In this document: positions 1-12,463 of the stretch, in pieces
Layout of the letters: each line of letters starts with the position of its first letter
How positions within the stretch are numbered: the stretch's first letter is position 1
From: Haliclona indistincta
Taxonomy: Eukaryota; Porifera; Demospongiae; Haplosclerida; Chalinidae
Length of the DNA stretch: 64,000 nt
Reading direction: 5' to 3'
NCBI GenBank assembly: GCA_964017065.1
Contig: OZ024784.1
Coordinates: 3,453,152 to 3,517,151, forward strand
The notes under the pieces: model-generated
What the model was told of the DNA's origin: nothing
Database searches by the model: none
Seen by the model: only the letters and a program-made list of their open reading frames with translations
Program-made: the position numbers and the translations under genes

Positions 1-3000
1 ATGATCAGAGAAGGGAAAACGAGATGTGATGGTTATTCATAGACAGTTAACATGCACTTCTATTTAACTCACCATCTAAAAGTAGAGAAAATGATCAGAG
101 AAGGGAAACGAGATGTGATGGTTATTCATAGACAGTTAACATGCACTTCTATTTAACTCACTTCCTAAAAGTAGAGATTATGATCAGAGAAGGGAAAACG
201 AGATGTGATGGTTATTCATAGACAGTTAACATGCACTTCTATTTAACTCACCATCTAAAAGTAGAGAAATGATCAGAGAAGGGAAAACGAGATGTGATGG
301 TTATTCATAGACAGTTAACATGCACTTCTATTTAACTCACTTCCTAAAAGTAGACAAAATGATCAGAGAAGGGAAAAGGAGATGTGATGGTTATTCATAG
401 ACAGGTAACATGCACTTCTATTTAACTCACCATCTAAAAGTAGAGAAAATGATCAGAGAAGGGAAACGAGATGTGATGGTTATTCATAGACAGTTAACAT
501 GCACTTCTATTTAACTCACCATCTAAAAGTAGAGAAAATGATTAGAGAAGGGAAAACGAGATGTGATGGTTATTCATAGACAGGTAACATGCACTTCTAT
601 TTAACTCACTTTCTAAAGTAGAGAAAATGATCAGAGAAGGGAAAAGGAGATGTGATGGTTATTCATAGACAGGTAACATGCACTTCTATTTAACTCACTT
701 TCTAAAGTAGAGAAAATGACCAGAGAAGGGAAAACGAGATGTGATGGTTATTCATAGACAGTTAACATGCACTTCTATTTAACTCACCATCTAAAAGTAG
801 AGAAATGATCAGAGAGGGGAAAACGAGATGTGATGGTTATTCATAGACAGGTAACATGCACTTCTATTTAACTCACTTTCTAAAGTAGAGAAAATGATCA
901 GAGAAGGGAAAACGAGATGTGATGGTTATTCATAGACAGTTAACATGCACTTCTATTTAACTCACCATCTAAAAGTAGAGAAAATGATCAGAGAAGGGAA
1001 ACGAGATGTGATGGTTATTCATAGACAGTTAACATGCACTTCTATTTGACTCACCATCTAAAAGTAGAGAAAATGATCAGAGAAGGGAAACGAGATGTGA
1101 TGGTTATTCATAGACAGTTAACATGCACTTCTATTTAACTCACTTCCTAAAAGTAGAGATTATGATCAGAGAAGGGAAAACGAGATGTGATGGTTATTCA
1201 TAGACGAATACATGCACTTCTATTTAACTCACTTCCTAAAAGTAGAGAAAATGATCAGAGAAGGGAAAACGAGATGTGATGGTTATTCATAGACAGTTAA
1301 CATGCACTTCTATTTAACTCACCATCTAAAAGTAGAGAAATGATCAGAGAAGGGAAAACGAGATGTGATGGTTATTCATAGACAGTTGACATGCACTTCT
1401 ATTTAACTCACTTCCTAAAAGTAGAGATTATGATCAGAGAAGGGAAAACGAGATGTGATGGTTATTCATAGACGAATACATGCACTTCTATTTAACTCAC
1501 TTCCTAAAAGTAGAGAAAATGATCAGAGAAGGGAAAACGAGATGTGATGGTTATTCATAGACAGTTAACATGCACTTCTATTTAACTCACCATCTAAAAG
1601 TAGAGAAATGATCAGAGAAGGGAAAACGAGATGTGATGGTTATTCATAGACAGTTAACATGCACTTCTATTTAACTCACTTCCTAAAAGTAGACAAAATG
1701 ATCAGAGAAGGGAAAAGGAGATGTGATGGTTATTCATAGACAGTTAACATGCACTTTTATTTAACTCACTTTCTAAAGTAGAGAAAATGATCAGAGAAGG
1801 GAAAACGAGATGTGATGGTTATTCATAGACAGTTAACATGCACTTCTATTTAACTCACTTCCTAAAAGTAGAGATTATGATCAGAGAAGGGAAAACGAGA
1901 TGTGATGGTTATTCATAGACGAATACATGCACTTCTATTTAACTCACTTTCTAAAAGTAGAGAAAATGATCAGAGAAGGGAAAACGAGATGTGATGGTTA
2001 TTCATAGACAGTTAACATGCACTTCTATTTAACTCACCATCTAAAAGTAGAGAAATGATCAGAGAAGGGAAAACGAGATGTGATGGTTATTCATAGACAG
2101 TTAACATGCACTTCTATTTAACTCACTTCCTAAAAGTAGACAAAATGATCAGAGAAGGGAAAAGGAGATGTGATGGTTATTCATAGACAGGTAACATGCA
2201 CTTCTATTTAACTCACCATCTAAAAGTAGAGAAAATGATCAGAGAAGGGAAACGAGATGTGATGGTTATTCATAGACAGTTAACATGCACTTCTATTTAA
2301 CTCACTTTCTAAAGTAGAGAAAATGATCAGAGAAGGGAAAATGAGATGTGATGGTTATTCATAGACAGTTAACATGCACTTCTATTTAACTCACTTTCTA
2401 AAGTAGAGAAAATGATCAGAGAAGGGAAAACGAGATGTGATGGTTATTCATAGACAGTTAACATGCACTTCTATTTAACTCACCATCTAAAAGTAGAGAA
2501 ATGATCAGAGAAGGGAAAACGAGATGTGATGGTTATTCATAGACAGTTAACATGCACTTCTATTTAACTCACCATCTAAAAGTAGAGAAATGATCAGAGA
2601 GGGGAAAACGAGATGTGATGGTTATTCATAGACAGGTAACATGCACTTCTATTTAACTCACTTTCTAAAGTAGAGAAAATGATCAGAGAAGGGAAAACGA
2701 GATGTGATGGTTATTCATAGACAGTTAACATGCACTTCTATTTAACTCACCATCTAAAAGTAGAGAAAATGATCAGAGAAGGGAAACGAGATGTGATGGT
2801 TATTCATAGACAGTTAACATGCACTTCTATTTGACTCACCATCTAAAAGTAGAGAAAATGATCAGAGAAGGGAAACGAGATGTGATGGTTATTCATAGAC
2901 AGTTAACATGCACTTCTATTTAACTCACTTCCTAAAAGTAGAGATTATGATCAGAGAAGGGAAAACGAGATGTGATGGTTATTCATAGACGAATACATGC

Positions 3001-6000
3001 ACTTCTATTTAACTCACTTCCTAAAAGTAGAGAAAATGATCAGAGAAGGGAAAACGAGATGTGATGGTTATTCATAGACAGTTAACATGCACTTCTATTT
3101 AACTCACCATCTAAAAGTAGAGAAATGATCAGAGAAGGGAAAACGAGATGTGATGGTTATTCATAGACAGTTGACATGCACTTCTATTTAACTCACTTCC
3201 TAAAAGTAGAGATTATGATCAGAGAAGGGAAAACGAGATGTGATGGTTATTCATAGACGAATACATGCACTTCTATTTAACTCACTTCCTAAAAGTAGAG
3301 AAAATGATCAGAGAAGGGAAAACGAGATGTGATGGTTATTCATAGACAGTTAACATGCACTTCTATTTAACTCACCATCTAAAAGTAGAGAAATGATCAG
3401 AGAAGGGAAAACGAGATGTGATGGTTATTCATAGACAGTTAACATGCACTTCTATTTAACTCACTTCCTAAAAGTAGACAAAATGATCAGAGAAGGGAAA
3501 AGGAGATGTGATGGTTATTCATAGACAGTTAACATGCACTTTTATGTAACTCACTTTCTAAAGTAGAGAAAATGATCAGAGAAGGGAAAAGGAGATGTGA
3601 TGGTTATTCATAGACAGGTAACATGCACTTCTATTTAACTCACTTTCTAAAGTAGAGAAAATGATCAGAGAAGGGAAAACGAGATGTGATGGTTATTCAT
3701 AGACAGTTAACATGCACTTCTATTTAACTCACCATCTAAAAGTAGAGAAAATGATCAGAGAAGGGAAACGAGATGTGATGGTTATTCATAGACAGTTAAC
3801 ATGCACTTCTATTTAACTCACCATCTAAAAGTAGAGAAAATGATTAGAGAAGGGAAAACGAGATGTGATGGTTATTCATAGACAGTTAACATGCACTTCT
3901 ATTTAACTCACTTTCTAAAGTAGAGAAAATGATCAGAGAAGGGAAAACGAGATGTGATGGTTATTCATAGACGAATACATGCACTTCTATTTAACTCACT
4001 TCCTAAAAGTAGAGAAAATGATCAGAGAAGGGAAAACGAGATGTGATGGTTATTCATAGACAGTTAACATGCACTTCTATTTAACTCACCATCTAAAAGT
4101 AGAGAAATGATCAGAGAAGGGAAAACGAGATGTGATGGTTATTCATAGACAGTTAACATGCACTTCTATTTAACTCACTTCCTAAAGTAGAGAAATGATC
4201 AGAGAAGAGAAAAGGAGATGTGATGGTTATTCATAGACAGGTAACATGCACTTCTATTTAACTCACTTTCTAAAGTAGAGAAAATGATCAGAGAAGGGAA
4301 AACGAGATGTGATGGTTATTCATAGACAGTTAACATGCACTTCTATTTAACTCACTTCCTAAAAGTAGAGAAAATGATCAGAGAAGGGAAAACGAGATGT
4401 GATGGTTATTCATAGACAGTTAACATGCACTTCTATTTAACTCACTTCCTAAAAGTAGACAAAAATTAATGATCAGAGAAGGGAAAAGGGGATGTCATTG
4501 TTATTCATAGACAGGTAACATGCACTTCTATTTAACTCACTTTCTAAAGTAGAGAAAATGATCAGAGAAGGGAAAACGAGATGTGATGGTTATTCATAGA
4601 CAGTTAACATGCACTTCCATTTAACTCACTTCCTAAAAGTAGAGATTATGATCAGAGAAGGGAAAACGAGATGTGATGGTTATTCATAGACGAATACATG
4701 CACTTCTATTTAACTCACTTTCTAAAAGTAGAGAAAATGATCAGAGAAGAGAAAACGAGATGTGATGGTTATTCATAGACAGTTAACATGCACTTCTATT
4801 TAACTCACCATCTAAAAGTAGAGAAATGATCAGAGAAGGGAAAACGAGATGTGATGGTTATTCATAGACAGTTAACATGCACTTCTATTTAACTCACTTC
4901 CTAAAAGTAGACAAAATGATCAGAGAAGGGAAAACGAGATGTGATGGTTATTCATAGACAGTTAACATGCACTTCTATTTAACTCACCATCTAAAAGTAG
5001 AGAAAATGATCAGAGAAGGGAAACGAGATGTGATGGTTATTCATAGACAGTTAACATGCACTTCTATTTAACTCACCATCTAAAAGTAGAGAAAATGATT
5101 AGAGAAGGGAAAACGAGATGTGATGGTTATTCATAGACAGGTAACATGCACTTCTATTTAACTCACTTTCTAAAGTAGAGAAAATGATCAGAGAAGGGAA
5201 AAGGAGATGTGATGGTTATTCATAGACAGGTAACATGCACTTCTATTTAACTCACTTTCTAAAGTAGAGAAAATGACCAGAGAAGGGAAAACGAGATGTG
5301 ATGGTTATTCATAGACAGTTAACATGCACTTCTATTTAACTCACTTTCTAAAGTAGAGAAAATGACCAGAGAAGGGAAAACGAGATGTGATGGTTATTCA
5401 TAGACAGTTAACATGCACTTCTATTTAACTCACCATCTAAAAGTAGAGAAAATGATCAGAGAAGGGAAACGAGATGTGATGGTTATTCATAGACAGTTAA
5501 CATGCACTTCTATTTAACTCACTTCCTAAAAGTAGAGATTATGATCAGAGAAGGGAAAACGAGATGTGATGGTTATTCATAGACGAATACATGCACTTCT
5601 ATTTAACTCACTTCCTAAAAGTAGAGAAAATGATCAGAGAAGGGAAAACGAGATGTGATGGTTATTCATAGACAGTTAACATGCACTTCTATTTAACTCA
5701 CCATCTAAAAGTAGAGAAATGATCAGAGAAGGGAAAACGAGATGTGATGGTTATTCATAGACAGTTAACATGCACTTCTATTTAACTCACTTCCTAAAAG
5801 TAGAGATTATGATCAGAGAAGGGAAAACGAGATGTGATGGTTATTCATAGACGAATACATGCACTTCTATTTAACTCACTTCCTAAAAGTAGAGAAAATG
5901 ATCAGAGAAGGGAAAACGAGATGTGATGGTTATTCATAGACAGTTAACATGCACTTCTATTTAACTCACCATCTAAAAGTAGAGAAATGATCAGAGAAGG

Positions 6001-9000
6001 GAAAACGAGATGTGATGGTTATTCATAGACAGTTAACATGCACTTCTATTTAACTCACTTCCTAAAAGTAGACAAAATGATCAGAGAAGGGAAAAGGAGA
6101 TGTGATGGTTATTCATAGACAGTTAACATTCACTTTTATTTAACTCACTTTCTAAAGTAGAGAAAATGATCAGAGAAGGGAAAAGGAGATGTGATGGTTA
6201 TTCATAGACAGGTAACATGCACTTCTATTTAACTCACTTTCTAAAGTAGAGAAAATGATCAGAGAAGGGAAAACGAGATGTGATGGTTATTCATAGACAG
6301 TTAACATGCACTTCTATTTAACTCACCATCTAAAAGTAGAGAAAATGATCAGAGAAGGGAAACGAGATGTGATGGTTATTCATAGACAGTTAACATGCAC
6401 TTCTATTTAACTCACCATCTAAAAGTAGAGAAAATGATCAGAGAAGGGAAAACGAGATGTGATGGTTATTCATAGACGAATACATGCACTTCTATTTAAC
6501 TCACTTCCTAAAAGTAGAGAAAATGATCAGAGAAGGGAAAACGAGATGTGATGGTTATTCATAGACAGTTAACATGCACTTCTATTTAACTCACTTCCTA
6601 AAGTAGAGAAATGATCAGAGAAGAGAAAAGGAGATGTGATGGTTATTCATAGACAGGTAACATGCACTTCTATTTAACTCACTTTCTAAAGTAGAGAAAA
6701 TGATCAGAGAAGGGAAAACGAGATGTGATGGTTATTCATAGACAGTTAACATGCACTTCTATTTAACTCACTTCCTAAAAGTAGAGAAAATGATCAGAGA
6801 AGGGAAAACGAGATGTGATGGTTATTCATAGACAGTTAACATGCACTTCTATTTAACTCACTTCCTAAAAGTAGACAAAAATTAATGATCAGAGAAGGGA
6901 AAAGGGGATGTCATTGTTATTCATAGACAGGTAACATGCACTTCTATTTAACTCACTTTCTAAAGTAGAGAAAATGATCAGAGAAGGGAAAACGAGATGT
7001 GATGGTTATTCATAGACAGTTAACATGCACTTCTATTTAACTCACTTCCTAAAAGTAGAGATTATGATCAGAGAAGGGAAAACGAGATGTGATGGTTATT
7101 CATAGACGAATACATGCACTTCTATTTAACTCACTTTCTAAAAGTAGAGAAAATGATCAGAGAAGGGAAAACGAGATGTGATGGTTATTCATAGACAGTT
7201 AACATGCACTTCTATTTAACTCACCATCTAAAAGTAGAGAAATGATCAGAGAAGGGAAAACGAGATGTGATGGTTATTCATAGACAGTTAACATGCACTT
7301 CTATTTAACTCACTTCCTAAAAGTAGACAAAATGATCAGAGAAGGGAAAACGAGATGTGATGGTTATTCATAGACAGTTAACATGCACTTCTATTTAACT
7401 CACCATCTAAAAGTAGAGAAAATGATCAGAGAAGGGAAACGAGATGTGATGGTTATTCATAGACAGTTAACATGCACTTCTATTTAACTCACCATCTAAA
7501 AGTAGAGAAAATGATTAGAGAAGGGAAAACGAGATGTGATGGTTATTCATAGACAGGTAACATGCACTTCTATTTAACTCACTTTCTAAAGTAGAGAAAA
7601 TGATCAGAGAAGGGAAAAGGAGATGTGATGGTTATTCATAGACAGGTAACATGCACTTCTATTTAACTCACTTTCTAAAGTAGAGAAAATGACCAGAGAA
7701 GGGAAAACGAGATGTGATGGTTATTCATAGACAGTTAACATGCACTTCTATTTAACTCACTTTCTAAAGTAGAGAAAATGACCAGAGAAGGGAAAACGAG
7801 ATGTGATGGTTATTCATAGACAGTTAACATGCACTTCTATTTAACTCACTTCCTAAAAGTAGAGAAAATGATCAGAGAAGGGAAACGAGATGTGATGGTT
7901 ATTCATAGACAGTTAACATGCACTTCTATTTAACTCACCATCTAAAAGTAGAGAAAATGATTAGAGAAGGGAAAACGAGATGTGATGGTTATTCATAGAC
8001 AGTTAACATGCACTTCTATTTAACTCACCATCTAAAAGTAGAGAAAATGATCAGAGAAGGGAAACGAGATGTGATGGTTATTCATAGACAGTTAACATGC
8101 ACTTCTATTTAACTCACCATCTAAAAGTAGAGAAAATGATTAGAGAAGGGAAAACGAGATGTGATGGTTATTCATAGACAGTTAACATGCACTTCTATTT
8201 AACTCACCATCTAAAAGTAGAGAAATGATCAGAGAAGGGAAAAGGAGATGTGATGGTTATTCATAGACAGTTAACATGCACTTCTATTTAACTCACTTCC
8301 TAAAAGTAGACAAAATGATCAGAGAAGGGAAAAGGAGATGTGATGGTTATTCATAGACAGGTAACATGCACTTCTATTTAACTCACCATCTAAAAGTAGA
8401 GAAAATGATTAGAGAAGGGAAAAGGAGATGTGATGGTTATTCATAGACAGGTAACATGCACTTCTATTTAACTCACTTTCTAAAAGTAGACAAAATGATC
8501 AGAGAAGGGAAAAGGAGATGTGATGGTTATTCATAGACAGGTAACATGCACTTCTATTTAACTCACTTTCTAAAGTAGAGAAAATGATCAGAGAAGGGAA
8601 AACGAGATGTGATGGTTATTCATAGACAGTTAACATGCACTTCTATTTAACTCACTTCCTAAAAGTAGACAAAATGATCAGAGAAGGGAAAAGGAGATGT
8701 GATGGTTATTCATAGACAGGTAACATGCACTTCTATTTAACTTACTTTCTAAAGTAGAGAAAATGATCAGAGAAGGGAAAACGAGATGTGATGGTTATTC
8801 ATAGACAGTTAACATGCACTTCTATTTAACTCACCATCTAAAAGTAGAGAAAATGATCAGAGAAGGGAAACGAGATGTGATGGTTATTCATAGACAGTTA
8901 ACATGCACTTCTATTTAACTCACCATCTAAAAGTAGAGAAAATGATTAGAGAAGGGAAAAGGAGATGTGATGGTTATTCATAGACAGGTGACATGCACTT

Positions 9001-9420
9001 CTATTTAACTCACTTTCTAAAGTAGAGAAAATGATCAGAGAAGGGAAAACGAGATGTGATGGTTATTCATAGACAGTTAACATGCACTTCTATTTAACTC
9101 ACTTCCTAAAAGTAGAGATTATGATCAGAGAAAGGAAAACGAGATGTGATGGTTATTCATAGACGAATACATGCACTTCTATTCAACTCACTTCCTAAAA
9201 GTAGAGAAAATGATCAGAGAAGGGAAAACGAGATGTGATGGTTATTCATAGACAGTTAACATGCACTTCTATTTAACTCACCATCTAAAAGTAGAGAAAT
9301 GATCAGAGAAGGGAAAACGAGATGTGATGGTTATTCATAGACAGTTAACATGCACTTCTATTTAACTCACTTCCTAAAAGTAGACAAAATGATCAGAGAA
9401 AGGAAAACGAGATGTGATGG
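1..9420. repeat. Satellite array, ~89-90 bp monomer, about 105 copies
   Basis: The whole stretch is head-to-tail copies of one monomer beginning ATGATCAGAGAAGGGAAAAC and ending in a CTAAAAGTAGAGAAA-like segment. Monomers start at 1, 91, 180 and so on. Variants differ mainly in three places: CAGTTAAC / CAGGTAAC / CGAATAC in the middle; CACCATCTAAAAG / CACTTCCTAAAAG / CACTTTCTAAAG near the end; and GAGAAA / GAGATT / GACAAA at the junction. Rare variants recur at fixed spacing, showing higher-order units. All frames are closed by stops and there are no unique spacers. The array starts before the window. A centromeric, subtelomeric or interstitial satellite is possible; the sequence does not decide. 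Confidence 0.97.
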
Positions 9421-9832
9421 TTGCAAGGAGGTGTCTCTAATGGACTGGACTACTGGACGGACTACTGGACTCATGTTGACATCAAGGAGGTGTATAGAGT
9501 AGCTAAAATGCCTACTTACTTATATTTTGCTGATAAACAAGTCACTGGGAATGATTCCTTAATTATAAATGTTGTTCAGCTGGTATTAACTGTTGTTCCC
9601 GATGCTCCTTACTAATGACGGTGATAGTAGTGACTTTTATAATACCAGCAAACAGCAAATGAACAGCCATCTTAACTTCTCTTATCTTATCTTACAAGGA
9701 GATATCAACCTCCTTGATGTCAACACAGAGCTATTCATTATTCTACATAATTATGTTTAAAAATTACTTATTCATGAATCCAGTAGTCCAGTTTAGTGGC
9801 CCAGTCCAGCAATTGGAGACACCCGGTTGCAA
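9421..9832. mobile_element. Non-autonomous terminal-inverted-repeat element (MITE-like) at the satellite edge
   Basis: The left end TTGCAAGGAGGTGTCTCTAA is matched in inverted, imperfect form by the right end ...GGAGACACCCGGTTGCAA at 9815-9832. Further blocks pair inside: the TGGACTACTGGAC region against GTCCAGTAGTCCA, and a perfect 18-base pair at 9474-9491 and 9708-9725. No transposase is encoded. The left end abuts the last, broken satellite monomer. No clear target duplication is seen. Short open frames inside are incidental. Confidence 0.7.
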
Positions 9833-10087
9833 GGTGCATTATATATAAAGTTATCAACTCACTGGTTGTTGTGCCGCCATACTGGACTGTAGCTCCTAAT
9901 ATCAAACACAGCGCATACAGTACTATCGTACTAGCTAAAGTACCTGTGGTATCCCCTAGCCTGATCACAGGCAGGGGATCACTATGAGATCCCTTTATCG
10001 CTGGCTATGTCGAGGCTATGGTCTGCTTGTCTGGTTTCCGCCGCGCCACGAATTCTTTCTCCGCCCATAAAACAAGGCAACGATAAA
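9833..10087. other. Unique spacer between MITE and first exon-like segment
   Basis: There is no recognised gene. The last ~80 bases are GC-richer than their surroundings (CCGCCGCGCC, CTCCGCCC) and lead directly to an ATGGCG start, which would fit a promoter or 5' untranslated region. Confidence 0.3.
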
Positions 10088-10325
10088 ATGGCGTCTGCTC
10101 TTGACTGCAAGTCCAAGTTCAAGACTCTACTGTCCAGTCTGAAGGTGAGCACGTGACTAGTGTCTGGTGCAGGTAATGACGTGTTGTGCAGAGAGACAAG
10201 GGAGTGGGAGAAGAGAGTAGCTGGGCAGCTGCTGGAGGAGATCACTAATAATTAAGAGACAGCTAGATCAGAGCTGCCTAGCTAGTTAGGTTAGTGTTGC
10301 AGCTACTACATAATAGAAGCAATGA

Positions 10326-10357
<32 letters not shown>

Positions 10358-10920
10358 GGGCATCGATCCAGTCCCTCACACAAGGAAGAGCAGCTGAGGA
10401 TTGATGAGGTGAGCTGCAGGGAGCAGTAGAGAGATAGGGACCGGTACCGTACCATGATATCCTGCTGACACACAGGCAGATATTAGAGAGTGTGGATGAG
10501 ATCTACTATTGTACGTGAGGAGGAACAAGTGGATACTAGTGAACATGAACTGAGGAATGTGTGTCACACACACACACACACACAATGAGCTATATACTGT
10601 GTATAGAAGCTTAACTGATCATGAGCCATGTGATATACTGCCAGATATCTCATGATGACTATGTTGTGTTCATCCCAAATACACAGCGTATGTTCAGGTA
10701 AGTTAACCACACCCATAACCACACCTATCTGTGTGTGTCATGCAGGAGCTAGAGAATGTGACAGTGCTAGACATGTCACTACAAGATGCGCATGCTTCAC
10801 AGACCTGTATCAGTGCTAGGAGGTGTGGTCTGTTGCTATATGGTGGTGATGGTTCCTCGATACTGTAGGCAGCTGCGTATTGCTAAGGAGGGCGTGTCTC
10901 ATGGGGGGTTGGGTCTACTG
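10088..10920 (+). CDS. Exon-like segments of an unrecognised gene, probably broken
   Basis: Several short segments look like exons. At 10088-10144 a frame starts MASALDCKSK and ends at a GTGAGC donor in phase 0. At 10355-10408 (after a TG tract ending in AG) is SGHRSSPSHKEEQLRIDE, again phase 0 with a GTGAGC donor. At 10480-10510 is ILESVDEIYY. At about 10746-10818 is ELENVTVLDMSLQDAH followed by ASQTCISARR, then after a small intron-like gap QLRIAKEGVSHGG to about 10915. The last segment runs directly into the receptor-tail relic. Hydrophilic, partly helical composition; I do not recognise the family. The joins are guesses and one segment (10643-10696) does not fit the phase. It may be a truncated gene whose 3' end was replaced by the receptor array. 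Confidence 0.3.
10326..10352. repeat. (TG)n microsatellite
   Basis: An uninterrupted TG tract lies just before the exon-like segment at 10355 and would form part of its polypyrimidine/acceptor region. A (CA)n tract lies at 10565-10584. Confidence 0.9.
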
Positions 10921-11130
10921 TGCATAGATCTTTTAGACAATATAGACTATAGAGATGAGAACTGTGTGCCTGAAGCTGTCTGTGATAAGCTGGCAACTCC
11001 TACTGTGTGCACTTGAACTGGATTATGATACAGTAGAGACTGCATTGATATCATTGTGTCAATGTATAGAAAAAGTGGTTGTAGATCAAGTAAAAGCAGT
11101 GGCTGACCAGAAAACTATTTTGATAAAAAT
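10921..11130 (+). pseudogene. Type-B receptor tail relic 1
   Basis: Matches the tail relics found upstream of other receptor copies: LLDN, RDENCVPEAVCDKLATP, then a frame break at CTACTGTGTGCACTTGAACT, then LELDYDTVETALISL and IEKVVVDQV. DYDTV and the general layout resemble the tyrosine tail of the main receptor family, so this is probably the decayed cytoplasmic exon of a sister family. No upstream exons are recognisable here. Confidence 0.5.
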
Positions 11131-11273
11131 TTTGAAGTGATGAGATGAAAGACACTGTTGCATTGTATTACATGTAATGACACACTAACTATGTGATACA
11201 TGAACTAATCAATCATACATTATATCTGCTGGTTAGTATAGTCTAAACTGACTGATCACATGTATGTTTACAG

Positions 11274-11352
11274 TGCAGAAGGTTTCGTTACAGTTGATAA
11301 GCAGTACAGTGTTGGCTTCATCACTACTGTAGTCGTCTATAGTACAGAGTAG
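11274..11352 (+). other. Conserved short open segment just upstream of receptor copy 1
   Basis: After GTTTACAG (acceptor-like) a short frame reads AEGFVTVDKQYSVGF then ITTVVVYSTE and stops at TAG, about 53 bases before the receptor ATG. The same block precedes copies 3, 4, 6, 8 and 10, is partial at copy 5, and also occurs near 44856. It may be the last exon of the type-B gene or part of the receptor's 5' untranslated exon with an upstream frame. Confidence 0.4.
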
Positions 11353-12254
11353 TGGAACCTGTTAGTTGCTGCTGATAATCAAGATAGCTAGCTGTTCACA
11401 CTGCAATGAAGAGTGTTTTGGTAATAGTTTGCTTGATTGCTGTTGGAAAAATGTCAGCTGGTAAGCTACTATAGCTAGATTATTATTTTAGCTATTATTT
11501 ATTTGATAGGAGAATGTTCTGTTCCTTTCATTATTGGAGACTTTGGTGATTGCTCTGCAAGGTAAACTTAACACTGCAGCATACATTTACAATGTATTTC
11601 TCTTCTAGCTCAGTGGCACTAACCTATTTGAATGACTCTATTAACATCCTAGCATGCCGGTTGTTTGGTGATTTGGATTTCAACTCTACTAATTCTACCA
11701 ACTCATGGCCCAACATAACAGATACTTGTATACAACAGTTAGAGGTTAACGTTAGAGCGTTCTTTTATCATATCACTGTCAGAGGACTAGGCCTACCACT
11801 AATAGCAGCACAGTGTCAGATATATGAACAAATTATGCAATGCAGAATGGATTGCTTACTAACCTTTCTCTTCTCTGGTGGTTCTATGGATTTGTTTGGC
11901 TATATTCACCTGAGAGCCATTAGCTGCAATGAAACGCTGTTCAACACAAGTATTAACACCATATTCAATAATGCAAACAATATCCAACCCAGTTTTGTAC
12001 CAAGACAATTGGTCGAAGGTAAATTATCCTTTACTCATTTCTCTCTAGTTTTCTCTTATCTATTTTAGTATCTATGACAGTACCAGTATCTACTACCATC
12101 ATCCCAATACTGTCATCTTCCAATATCATGCCTTCAGCTATCTCATCTTCATCCACCTCCATCACTGTTCTTACAACTAACCAGTTGGTTATTCATTCAA
12201 AAATTTCTACAACACTATCCATCACGACTTCTATACAATACACTGTTCCTTCGC

Positions 12255-12463
12255 TGTGATATCTCAAGAACTTTATTAGAATCAGGATGGCAATGAGCAA
12301 TGATGTGATCAGCTGAGAATACTACTAACAGAACTGAGAATACAACAACCAACACATGACCTAACACAGACTTAAATAGAACCAGAGAGGTGACTGTGCA
12401 TGAGGTGACAGTGTGTCTGTGATATTGTTCTGAATTTACAAGAGGTACAACAAGGTCATGTCA
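12255..12463 (-). repeat. 3' LTR of the gypsy element
   Basis: 209 bases, TG...CA ends. It holds the gag-pol stop codon in its first three bases on the minus strand (TGA at 12463-12461). No difference from the other LTR was found by reading. Confidence 0.93.

Noticed and set aside
1..9420. CRISPR-like array of regular repeats
   Set aside because: The whole monomer is repeated with small variants; there are no unique spacers and the surrounding genes are spliced animal genes.
9421..9615. Short protein from the left part of the TIR element
   Set aside because: Composed of inverted-repeat sequence (DYWTDYWT) with no homologous counterpart; no evidence of coding.
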